A stretch of 29,263 nt of DNA from Perkinsus chesapeaki (lineage: Eukaryota > Perkinsozoa > Perkinsida > Perkinsidae), in assembly GCA_013115145.1 (NCBI GenBank), contig JAAPAO010000441.1, forward strand, positions 905 to 30,167, given 5' to 3'. Position 1 is the first letter of the stretch. Every line of letters starts with the position of its first letter. The notes beneath the pieces are model-generated. The model did not search any database and had not been told where the DNA came from. It saw only the letters and a list, made by a program, of their open reading frames with translations. Positions 19,832 to 29,246 of this stretch are shown here, piece after piece. The position numbers and the translations under genes were made by a program.

Positions 19832-21338
19832 CAGACCGTGGGTCCCGACTAAGAGGGGGAGTGTACTTTCAAGTAACGCATCTAACATTGTCGAGTACAC
19901 TGAAGTTCACTATGGTGAAGCGGCTTCACTGAAGCCACCTCGTTGCTTCATCTCTATGTCGGGAGTTTCTTTGTTCCAAGATATTTGAAAATTACCCGCT
20001 AGCTAGCATGAATTTCGTTCGTACTTTTTCATATTGAATCATTTCTATCAGGTACCGTGCTCCACGAGCTCGTTCACAACTCTTACGGTCCTCATAATGC
20101 GGCTTTTTATAAGTGTCTAGATAGCATCAAAGCCGAATGCGAGGTTCTTATTTTGGGACACCCATTGTCATCAGAGCTGTTCAATCGGAAGGCTCACAGG
20201 CCTGATGGTAATTCGCGAAATGATTTCGGTTGAGCATTTTTCTAGTCTCAGAGAGTGCGTCTACATCGTCTGATAAGTTGGTTGAATTTAGTCCTGAAGT
20301 CGGTCAAAGGAAGCCGAGAAAGGCCAGAACGCCTAGAATTAAACGTGGAAGAGGAAGGAAGCTTGGCGGGGATAAGAAGGCATATGCTGAGCTACCACAG
20401 AGGGAACTGGCTAGGTAATGGGGAAGAGAAGATGTGGGATAAGATATTTACGGACACTTCTATGGAGCTTACATCACTTGCTTGTCTATTGCCGACGAAA
20501 AGAACGTCGGTAAAATCTTGCGAAACTTCGGTCGAGTTTTCGAGCAGTCGCAAGCAGTCGGTGAACTAGAAAGAGCTCAGGTATTCCAGCACTATACAGA
20601 ATGTTTCGTACTATGGATTGTTAATTTTTATAATATCTCATCGACTACCGGGCGCTGCGTCCTGAGAGCCGCGGGGCAAGTTCCTGTTATTTTCAGAATG
20701 GCAGCGGAGCGACGCATGAGAGATGCACAATTATGTGACACTCATGATGATGGTCCTGATGATTCACCTCCAGTGGAGAGCAGCTCGAGCGAGAGGGAAC
20801 ATAAAAGGAAGAGGATAAAACCCAATAATGGTGCGCTGTATTTAGGATCTCATCACAGTATTCTAATATATCTTCGTAATAGTTCGAGGCTCTATATTGC
20901 GCGTTTGTGATTATCGTTTATAGTATCTGATGACGAGAACCGAACCATAGCAGGTATACTGTGGATTGTCACCATTGTGAGCATGTGAATCGGTTAACTC
21001 CAGTACGCCGAGTTTAACGATGTATTTGAAAACCATGCGGATCGATTTTCGCTCAAATAACTACCGAAGAGGTTATTTTCCCATCCCTAGGTGACGTGTG
21101 TATCCCAGCTTCAAGCTCAACTACGACTAAGCCGGCCAAGAGTTCCAGAACGAACGATAGAGAGGAACGTAAAATAATAGAGTTGTCGGACAGCAGCAGC
21201 AGCAGTGATGAGGATACGAAGGAGGAAGGCGTCAAGTGCCCTTGGTGTAATATATTAGGAAATATAATATCTAATACGTATTGGAATAAAATAATACTAT
21301 ATACTGTATGTGACTGTGATGAGGTAAAAATAGAGTAG
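19832..21338 (+). CDS. WLM/Wss1-like metalloprotease with SUMO-interacting motif (5' end not found)
   Basis: Exons placed: about 19832-19914, 20052-20207, 20252-20414, 20697-20830 and 21091-21338, ending in TAG. The catalytic exon reads YGTVLHELVHNSYGPHNAAF: HELVH (20063-20077) is the zinc-binding HExxH motif and the GPH histidine is the third ligand, in the exact WLM arrangement. GRKLGG, ELPQRELAR and AAERRMRDAQLC follow in Wss1 order. KRKRIKPNN is a likely nuclear signal. IIELSD with a Ser/Asp/Glu tail is a typical SUMO-interacting motif, and KCPWC near the end may be a small zinc site. Wss1-type proteases degrade DNA-protein crosslinks and SUMOylated chromatin proteins. The N-terminal third of the WLM domain is missing from my model; a GRILRLYRG stretch at 19588-19670 may supply part of it. 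The 19832 boundary is tentative. Confidence 0.82.
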
Positions 21339-22049
21339 TTGCAGCACAATAATTATATTTTCATTATGGTATTCATGTGTGAAATTTGACGTTATGAAAC
21401 ATATTGTCTACGGAGAACTCGGAAAGATATGAAGTATCTCAATTTGTTGCCCCGGGCTGTACTAATGCCGGTTTTCTCGAAATGTTTTTATAGAGGTTCG
21501 ATTTAAGCTGTGACATCATCACAGTTGATATCAGTATTATTAAAAGTGAATCTCACCAAAAGCTACCCGACACTCAATTCCTTAGCGTGTTACTATATCG
21601 TGAAGGAGTTAACGTAATGAATATAGTTAACTGAGAGAGTGGGCACTAGCAGCCTCGACATGCACATACTCACGAGTTCGTTGCACTTCGTCTTGAATAG
21701 GTCGCCTGACTGAGAGCTCGTGCTGTTGCATATTTGATCAGTCACACTAAGCTAGTTGTAGTATCACTTCCCCGACCCTCAGGTTCGCTACCGATTCCAC
21801 AGAGCTCCTGGCGGAAATGTCCGGCCTGTGAGGGTCCAAATCCGGATCGTTTAGATGGTGACTGACCCAAACTGGATCTGCTGTTAATGTATAATAACGT
21901 GGACATTTCGGTGTAAATTTGGTATCATTAATTTAATCACAGCACGTTTCATGGGAAAAGTTTGTTGAGTTATGGTGCGTAGGGCGGAGCGAAGCGATTC
22001 ACGAGTGCAGGTTTTCGTTAGTTGGAGTTTTTACTTATTTCTGGTTGAT
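21339..22049. other. Intergenic region upstream of the E2 gene
   Basis: About 700 bp between the WLM stop codon and the E2 start codon on the same strand. I see no gene, tRNA-like element or strong repeat. It presumably contains the WLM 3' UTR and the E2 promoter. Confidence 0.5.
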
Positions 22050-24714
22050 ATGTCTTTGAAAGTAAGATCGCATCTTGAGCTTGAGCGTGCAGAATGCATA
22101 TCTGGTCAACGCTCGTATTGGTGTCTGTTTTAGTCTCGAGAGCAAAAGCGACTTAATAAGGAGCTCGAGGATATCCGTTCACAGTCGGAGGAAAGCTCTA
22201 TTGATGCCGACACTGTTGGTGATGACTTGACACATTGGAAGGTAATACTCTTGGGCGGCGGGACGGAATGGAATCTGGGTTTTCGCTTGAATGTTTGGTG
22301 GATAGAAATTTTCACCGAGGTAGATTCTATTGAACATTGGCAAACTTCATGAAAGCAGCGATTCGTTGCATTATGGTGCGATAGGAGCCTTTGCATATAT
22401 TGATTCTCCTGCCGATTGCGGCGCCCCACTTCACAGTGGGAAAATTTAAGAGTCCGTTTATGCAGACGATTATGTTTGTCGCGATTGGGGTTATGGCAAA
22501 TAACTTCCGTCACCGACATGCCATATATTGATCCGTGAGAGCCGGATGAATGGTTCTCCGATGCCCGACACAATTTCAGAAACCGAGAGGAAACTTGGCC
22601 GAACTCCCGGTTAGCATTTTCCAGCTCTTTATAAATTGCAAGGTCACGATGATATAGTGACGGTTCGATATGAGAGGAATCTACCTTTCAACCGAGGCAG
22701 CTACCGCAGCTGCTCACAGTGCAGTGCGTTCGCGTTTGTAGGGAAAGGTGATTAGAATGTATGATAGTTATTATTTATTATTATTAAATTATACCAACTG
22801 GATATTACAATTGATTAACATATTATTATACAATTATTAATAATACAGTTCTTTAATCGTAAAATAATATTATATTAATATATATGATTAATTATTAATG
22901 ATATTAATTATTATAATTATTAATAATACAGTTTTTCTTTGAATTAAATTTCACGATGGAATTATTTATTGTACGTTATTCTTCAGGGTACAATAGAAGG
23001 CCCTCCCGGCACCCCGTATGAAGGCGGCCATTTCATCATAGACATTACCATCCCTCCCGATTATCCGTACGAATCTAATAACAGTTCCTTTGGGATTCTG
23101 GGCATCAGGTACACCCCTCCGAAGATGCAGTTCGACACCAAAATATGGCACCCTAATATTAGCTCACAAACCGGTAGGATTCTTCGGGGCCAGATTTTTT
23201 TATACTAATGCGAGGTGCATCATAGAGCACGTGTTTTTCAACTGTGCAGCTTGGATGGCTGAGCGCTCGTACTTGGCGAAAAAGGCTTTTCCTTGGCATC
23301 CCGTCGATAAGTTTTGGAACCCGGTAGCATAGCGTGGATAAGCGTATCTAAGCTTTTGCAAGACACGGATTTTTTTTATTGGCTGAAGCCGAAGCTCATT
23401 TCAAAAAAAGTTGCCGAAAACGGCCCGCGTTTGGCTCGAAATACATTTTGCATTACTGATGTTGTGTATTTTGTTAGGCGCTATCTGCTTGGATGTTCTT
23501 GGTAAGGAATGGTCACCAGCCTTGACGATTCGTACCGCTCTCTTGAGTATTCAAGTAAGAATTGGGGTATACCTCACCCAGGCTTTGCGAAGGTGTTCCG
23601 CACATTAGGCGGGAATTGGTAGAACTTCGAATCGAAATGATGAATTTCCTATCGGATTTTGCTCAAGAATGCGCCTTCATCTATCATAAAATTGTGTATC
23701 GCCGAAGTGCGGGGCACACTTTATTATCGCTGGAGAAGTATCTTCGCCTCATCTTTCGCTTTCGTTAATAAAGCTTTACATCGTTATTGGGCATCTGTAC
23801 AGTGCGAACCAAACCGTTATGCAAGTTCGTTTTTTTTGGTATAACTTTTTTAATTTTACGACTTAGAGCATGAAACTTGGGAGATTAAATTTAATTGAAG
23901 AATAAAGATTCTTGAAAGACTATAATAGTCCTTCACTTCACTTAGTATTGTCATATAGCTGCCAAAAGCCATATCACCTCATCGATCGGTATTATTTCAG
24001 GCTCTCTTGTCATGCGCTGAACCGGATGACCCGCAGGATGCCGAAGTTGCTAATATGTAAGCTGGCAATATCTCCGCGCGGATCGCTGGGGGAAATCATC
24101 CAGTGGAGTCTCCTAAGGAGAAATATTCTATCAATACTAAAAGATGTGTGACGTGCATTTGTTTATGGCCGGCCTAAATCTGGAACTTATTTTTTCCCTA
24201 TCGCCATTGCCGGTCCGAGTATCCCACATTGAGCGGAGTTTTGCCAAAACACCACTTGGATGCTATTTGTAGGTACAAATCGGATAGGGAGTTGTTCAAT
24301 AAAACTGCTAAATACTGGACGGCTACTTTCGCTTGCGTAGAGGCTCAAGCACCGCATGAGGAGAAGGTATCACCGATCAAGGCCAAGGTTGAGCCTGGAT
24401 TTTAGCTTCATTCTTATGTTGAGTATTTCGCCGTCTAAGATTCGGTAATTCAGTGTCATAGTTTTCCCCTCCAAATTTGTGGACTTCTGTCGGTATTGTA
24501 AGTCCTAAGAAAACCTTGGTAGATACAGACCGCCGATCGAGTAGTCATTTCCGTTTTGTTTATATTCTCTCTTCTTTCGTGTCTCGTAGGAGGCCATTCT
24601 ATTCAGATAAAGAATATGTGCGATATGGGTTTCCCTCGCGATCAAGTAGTGAAGGCTCTGGAGGCTCACAACTGGGATGAAACCGTCGCTCTGAACAGCC
24701 TTCTGGAAGGTTAG
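22050..24714 (+). CDS. Ubiquitin-conjugating enzyme E2 with C-terminal UBA domain (UBE2K type)
   Basis: Nine exons (22050-22061, 22134-22241, 22987-23066, 23109-23173, 23478-23554, 24001-24056, 24273-24387, 24462-24492, 24590-24714) join into 222 residues ending in TAG. The UBC fold is intact: [10 protein letters not shown], the HPN motif in KIWHPNISS, catalytic cysteine in [11 protein letters not shown], then [19 protein letters not shown] and [13 protein letters not shown]. The catalytic residue falls at position 92, as in human UBE2K, which supports the whole upstream splice model. The C-terminus is a UBA domain: [20 protein letters not shown], then [11 protein letters not shown]2K/Ubc1 enzymes extend ubiquitin chains, mainly K48-linked, and the UBA binds ubiquitin. 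Exon 1 encodes only MSLK. The second intron is 745 nt and very AT-rich (22760-22960). The 31-nt exon at 24462 is the least certain. Confidence 0.93.
22242..22986 (+). other. Long AT-rich intron of the E2 gene
   Basis: A 745-nt intron between GT at 22242 and AG at 22986. Its 3' third (about 22760-22960) is almost pure A/T, built of TTATTA and AATAAT steps. A minus-strand open frame covers 22130-22573 but overlaps coding exon 2 antisense and has no motif. Nothing else was recognised. Confidence 0.6.
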
Positions 24715-24885
24715 ACTGTGACAGGTCGGCCTCGTTACAGCCAGCAGCTGCCTGATGACGAGCTTGAGTTGTTGCTTTTGTATCATTGGGTTGAATAAGA
24801 CTGTTGCGGTTGTCCTTTTGAGCTCGACTGTGTGCTGGTCTTTGCGTTTTGTTAATAAGGAAGGAACGGTGGATTTCAGTGGAAT

Positions 24886-27165
24886 ATGTTCTCGTTTATT
24901 TTCGGGTCTCCGGAGGAGCGAAACTCTGAGCAGGGCGATGAGCCAAAGGGAAATGAATCCGTCGGAGTCGGCGAAAAAGGCGGCGGTCCTGAGATGCAAA
25001 ATATGGAGGAAGAGCGAGCGCGGTAGGAACTATGCAGTATCGGAAGCATCCAGCTCAAATTGCGAGTCCAGTTAAGAAATTTCAGGACCGGACTTTCATG
25101 CATGACACATGGTTGTAGAATGTCAAAATGACCACGTCTTCCGCGCTGGCCCGTTTCGGGATTCGAGGACTGTTTCCTGTGAGAGGGACAAGAAGTGTTT
25201 TTTTTGTTATTTGAAACTCTACATATTCTCAACGGTTGTAGATTCACGGTATAACCTCTTCAGTGGAAGTCTCGTAACATTGAATCACCGCGGATAACTT
25301 TCCTTCTCACAGGCCAACACTTGAGACACTATCACCGATCGGTTACGAGAAGGCGTCATCACCAAGCTTTGGTGGGGACATTCGAGGAGGTGATGAGGAA
25401 GCCGAGGACACTTCACCCTTATCACGGACGGCCCCAGGGGGGCCTTCACGGACGGCGAGCATCTATGATGATCTAAGTTCATTAAGTGAGGGAATGGATC
25501 GTCGCTGTTGCTCACGCTGGTTCCCACTGTGCGAGCTGCTTGAGTAAGATATTCCGCTATTTGCTCTCGGTGTCGTATATTCTGTTATAGCTTTGGAAGT
25601 AACGTTTCGTGATGAGCAAAAGTTTTGCTCCAAAACGTGAGAGAATATTAAGGTCTTTTACGAGCTTAGTAATGCTGGATGAAGCACGCGCTGAGAAAGC
25701 GTGGAAACTACAAAGAGGGGCAATTACAAGAGCGAATAAGGTGTGGGAAATAACAATTCCTCGAACAAGCCAGCGTGAATTTTCTTTTTATAAACATTCT
25801 TCGCGCTACAGTGCGTTTGTTAGTGACGGTCGAAATATAGCGGCATCACACAGCACGACAGACCTGTTTTACGGGAAAAGATTTGTTGACAAGAGCGGTG
25901 TGGTTCGTTTCAGGCACGATAATTTCGAGAGATCTCCGGTTCACCGATGACATGTCGAGCGATGCGGCGGCAGCCACGGTTTTGCAGAAGTTAGAGAAAC
26001 AGAACAAATGGCGATTTAGGAGTACTGGATGTCGATTGAATATCTTACTAGGTGAGGTCTGGTCAGTCTCTGAAAGGGAAGTCTCGTTTGGTCCCTTTTG
26101 GAACGTGTTTTCCTGAAGATTGGTTGATATCATATCTCTGCATTGGGAATACTGTCCGACCTTCTCCATGGGAGGCTAGATGAATTCTTGGTTACATAAC
26201 TTCAACGTTTTTTCACATTTGGCCTCCACATTTCTTATCCTTCCAGTTGGTCGGCCAGGCGTGGGTAAATCTACTCTACGTGACAAGATGATGCGTTCGG
26301 TAAGCCCCGAGGGTCTCAGGGACGTGCCCATTCGTTTCCCGTCAGTGGGTTGAAGTCGGGTCTCGACAAGGCTCGTTGGGTTTGCAGAGGATATACCAGG
26401 TCACCGACAAACCTGCGGCCTTCAGTTTCCAAGTCACAATAGTGAGCTCGAATCACCACCTCACTCGATTGGTAATGAGATTCCTCAGACTGAATCTCCA
26501 GAGGTGTCCCAGCAGCTGGTTGAGAATTTGGAGATGTCTCTGCTGGCCTATCGTACTCGACGTCGACGACTCAGGCGAGATCAGAACCAGCGGAGATTGC
26601 CGACGCTGGGAGACTGCAGTGCAGGCGACCAGGCCTTTCCGGACGATAGAATCCATGTGAGTTTCGGTGAACCTGATGGTGATTCGGATGGTGACACAGG
26701 TGTGCCTGTTTATGATGCGAGCGGCTCCGTTGGGTAGCATGGACCTTTCACTGGATGTGATGAAGGGAATATCTAAGCTGACAAATCTGGTGGGCAGATC
26801 CAGTGGCTTTATTTAAAGAGTGCTGTTGCAATTACAGATACCGGTGTTAAGTAAAGTCGACCAAGTTAGCCGATTCGAGCTTTCCATGATAAGAGCTTCC
26901 GTGCGGCAATCGATTCTGGCAGCGAAGGTATCGATTACTCGAGTGTCGTGTTGGGATGCATGCAAGCGGTCGCCTCGTACAGATATTGCAAAGAAAACTT
27001 TCCGGAGCTCGCTCGGCTTTTCACTATTGTGGTGATTCAGTGAGAAAATGCCATAGTTCCTGTGACGCCTTTGAGCGAATATTCCTTCACATTTTCAGAG
27101 CGGCGCAATTTTCATGGGTTTCTTCTGGAAACGCTGATGTTTTAGATTGCATTGTTCGAAGACTG
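24886..27165 (+). CDS. Divergent septin-like GTPase
   Basis: Exons: 24886-25022, 25313-25485, 25591-25636, 25894-26051, 26247-26299, 26388-26441, 26489-26656, 26700-26789, 26838-26947, 26983-27039 and 27099-27165, about 371 residues to this point. After an acidic, Gly/Ser-rich N-terminus (start MFSFIFGSPEERN) and a helix, the G domain begins: RLNILLVGRPGVGKSTL is the P-loop (Walker A at 26249-26275). DDRIHVCLFMM corresponds to the septin D-x-R-V-H strand; LDVMKGISKLTNLIPVLSKVD corresponds, in two parts, to the helix before G4 and to G4 itself (SKVD in place of AKAD). NFPEL and FSW match later septin landmarks. The usual G3 DTPG is replaced by TESPE, so hydrolysis may be impaired. Septins polymerise into membrane-associated filaments in division. 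The 25486-25893 region may hide another exon. Confidence 0.72.
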
Positions 27166-27970
27166 GTACGGCTTTCGGTCGACATTAGCTCCTTCCACTG
27201 GCGACTGCGACAACGGTGCATTGTCAGTGTACGCTGGCTATGGTGCCCTGGGTGCATCGACTGATACTTCCCAAGGTGAGGCATGGATCGACTTGGAGTA
27301 AATCCGGGAAACCTTCGAGGCCAGTGCGACTTTGCCACTTACGCAGGGACAAGCGAAAATGGCCAGAGCGACGGCAAAAGCTGCGAGGGAACCAACGGGG
27401 ATTTCTCCCCGGCCGATTCGTCAGCCTGCCCAACGCCGGTGGCAAAAAACCCTTTGTTGGCAAACAGTGGCGTGGCCGATGGCAGTAAGTCCTTCAACGG
27501 TGAACTACCGACCAGCGGCTGCCTTCAGCACTTTACAATGGAGAGCTTCTCTACGGATTTTCACCGTTTTACGTACCGCCGTTCAACCCTCATGGCAGCA
27601 GCACCAACGGCAGCAATCGAGCACCGAGGCCCGGGGCTACATCGAGCCGCATGTGCCTGCTGCCTCATCCGGATCTATCGGTGAGTTTCGCTCATGGTCA
27701 AATCGATGTGTTACCTTCAGTTACACCAGCTACTGGAGCGCGAGCCAACGGCTGAATGTAGCAGTCAAATTGACGAGTTTCACACTTATATTAGGCCAGC
27801 GCGCGGTGAGGATATCAGCTTAGAGAGTTCTCGTTAAAAGTTAGAAAGGTACTCGTGATATCACGGTAGACGAAGTGACACTTGAAGGTCGGCGAGAGGA
27901 AGAAAAATCACATGAAGTGATTCTGGTGACGGAGGTATTGGAGAAAGTGCTACTCTCAGAACCCATCTGA
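27146..27970 (+). CDS. 3' exons: septin-like C-terminus or a separate gene
   Basis: Exons 27146 (or 27189)-27275, 27320-27484, 27529-27680, 27721-27805 and 27849-27970 join in phase and end in TGA. Introns are 40-44 nt. The protein starts IALFEDWYGFR, continues with a long Gly/Ser/Asn-rich low-complexity region, then FSPFYVPPFNPHG, HQLLEREPTAEC and a charged helical end (LVTEVLEKVLLSEPI). I recognise no domain. If it starts at 27146 it overlaps the last septin exon in another frame. Joining from the septin exon at 27165 fails in phase with the sites I can see, and read-through of that exon stops at about 27262. These exons are either the C-terminal tail of the septin-like protein through a junction I misplaced, or a neighbour whose start I missed. 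Confidence 0.5.
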
Positions 27971-28766
27971 GCATCTGGCATCTATAACGCCATCTAGCTC
28001 CAACGTAGCCATAGCTGAGTCGGCTGTAGCTAGGCTACAAGGGCAGGTAAGACATGAATCTTGTCGAGGACGGGGTACTGGGGTTATACCGTAGGTGTTG
28101 CAGTCACCGTTAATATTGGATCAAGCGAGCACATATGACGAGCAAGACTTGCGGTAAGTGCTCGATGGCGAGGGGGAATAGAGCTGGAACGGTCAGAGAG
28201 AAAGTACTTGAATTGCTCCAGAAGGCGCGTGCTCAGTTGCTCAACAGTAGTGGGCGTTAGTCAGGGGCAGAAGCATTCGTGCGATGGTGCTTCGTCCCCT
28301 CCCAAATGTCGCATTTCCAGAGAAATGCCTGAAGAGCAACTGGGCGGGATGGGTGAGAAAACACTTTTCTGCCACTATACCGTTGATCTTTCCTCCGCGC
28401 GCCCGGTTCTGAACCTACGCAATTGTTGTTTGCATGGCGAATTCCTCCAGGCAACGTATGTGTAGAGGATACGGCCACTGATCAGCAGCTCCTGTCGTAG
28501 GAGCTGCTGATCAGTACACTGTACTGCTGACATACGAGTCCTATGGAGGCTGCTATCAGCAAGGCTTGTGGCCCTGATCTGAGTTTGCCACGAGTCCTGG
28601 TGGCCCAGGACCAAAGTACTGCCAAACTGTGGTCCCACTGAACTGTGTGTCTGTTCCATATCTCGGATAACAGAGGAAGTAGCTAAGCTACTGTAGCTTA
28701 TAGCTATTGTCGCCTTGTCGTGATTCGTAATCATACAATAACGATAATCTCATTTCGCCTAGCATC
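27971..28766. other. Intergenic region with a strong hairpin
   Basis: Between the last plus-strand exon and the tRNA array. A plus-strand frame at 28208-28465 (85 codons) and a longer antisense frame at 28375-28734 lack motifs and splice support. The notable object is the hairpin at 28477-28515. Confidence 0.5.
28477..28515. repeat. Perfect 17-bp inverted repeat with 5-nt loop
   Basis: ACTGATCAGCAGCTCCT (28477-28493) pairs without mismatch with AGGAGCTGCTGATCAGT (28499-28515) across a GTCGT loop. The stem is far stronger than chance would give. It could form a cruciform, act in an RNA (processing signal or small-RNA precursor), or be a foldback mobile-element remnant. No T-run follows. Confidence 0.9.
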
Positions 28767-28839
28767 TACCCCACCGGAGGATCGAACTCGGGATCTCCAC
28801 CCTAGGAGGGTGGCGCCTTATCCATTAGGCTAGCAGGGC
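28767..28839 (-). tRNA. tRNA-Arg(CCT), array unit 1
   Basis: A 73-nt cloverleaf on the minus strand. All seven acceptor pairs form with wobbles (GCCCTGC/GTGGGGT), the D stem is GCCT/AGGC, and the anticodon arm CCACC-CTCCTAG-GGTGG gives anticodon CCT. The T arm CCGAG-TTCGATC-CTCCG has one mismatch. The CTAATGGATAAGGC D-arm matches eukaryotic tRNA-Arg(CCU). There is no intron and no oligo-T terminator close downstream. Confidence 0.75.
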
Positions 28840-28926
28840 TGATAAACGCAGAAACTTGCAGGTATTTTTGTCGCCTTGCCATGTTTTTAAGACAACAACA
28901 ACAATTGTCTCACATCGTCTGGTATT

Positions 28927-28999
28927 TATCCTACCCGAGGATCGAACTCGGAATCTTCACCTTAGGAGGGTGGCGCCTTATCCATTGGGCCAGCAGAGC
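28927..28999 (-). tRNA. tRNA-Arg(CCT), array unit 2
   Basis: Exactly 160 bp from unit 1. The T stem is perfect (CCGAG/CTCGG) and the anticodon is CCT. The acceptor GCTCTGC/GTAGGAT has one mismatch (C-A) and several G-U pairs. Confidence 0.7.
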
Positions 29000-29086
29000 T
29001 GATGAATTAATGACATGGTGGATTTCCCGGCGTCCTGCTAGCCTCTAAGGCAAGACAACGACAAATCTCTCACATGCTCTGGCGTC

Positions 29087-29159
29087 TACCCTACCCGAGT
29101 ATCGAACTCGGAATCTCCACCTTAGGAGGGTGGCGCCTTATCCATTGGGCCAGCAGCAC
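29087..29159 (-). tRNA. tRNA-Arg(CCT), array unit 3
   Basis: Again 160 bp on. The anticodon arm and D arm are intact. The acceptor GTGCTGC/GTAGGGT has one G-G mismatch, and the T stem carries one changed base (the plus strand has GAGTATCG where unit 2 has GAGGATCG). The spacer to the next unit is nearly identical to the previous spacer. Confidence 0.65.
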
Positions 29160-29246
29160 TGATGAATTGATGACATGGTGGATTTCCCGGCGTCCTGCTA
29201 GCCTCTAAGGCAAGACAACAACAATTGTCTCACATTGTCTGGCGTC

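Noticed and set aside
24505-24999. 164-codon minus-strand open frame
   Set aside because: It is antisense to the UBA exon of the E2 and to the first septin-like exon, both strongly supported on the plus strand.
25609-25950. 113-codon plus-strand open frame in the septin-like gene
   Set aside because: It overlaps a coding exon in another frame at its end, and its own product has no domain. It could hide a small exon, but the full frame is unlikely to be real.
28208-28465. 85-codon plus-strand open frame
   Set aside because: No motif, no splice structure and overlapping antisense frames. I treat it as chance.
28477-28515. Bacterial-type intrinsic terminator
   Set aside because: No U-tract follows the stem, and the genome is clearly eukaryotic with spliced genes.
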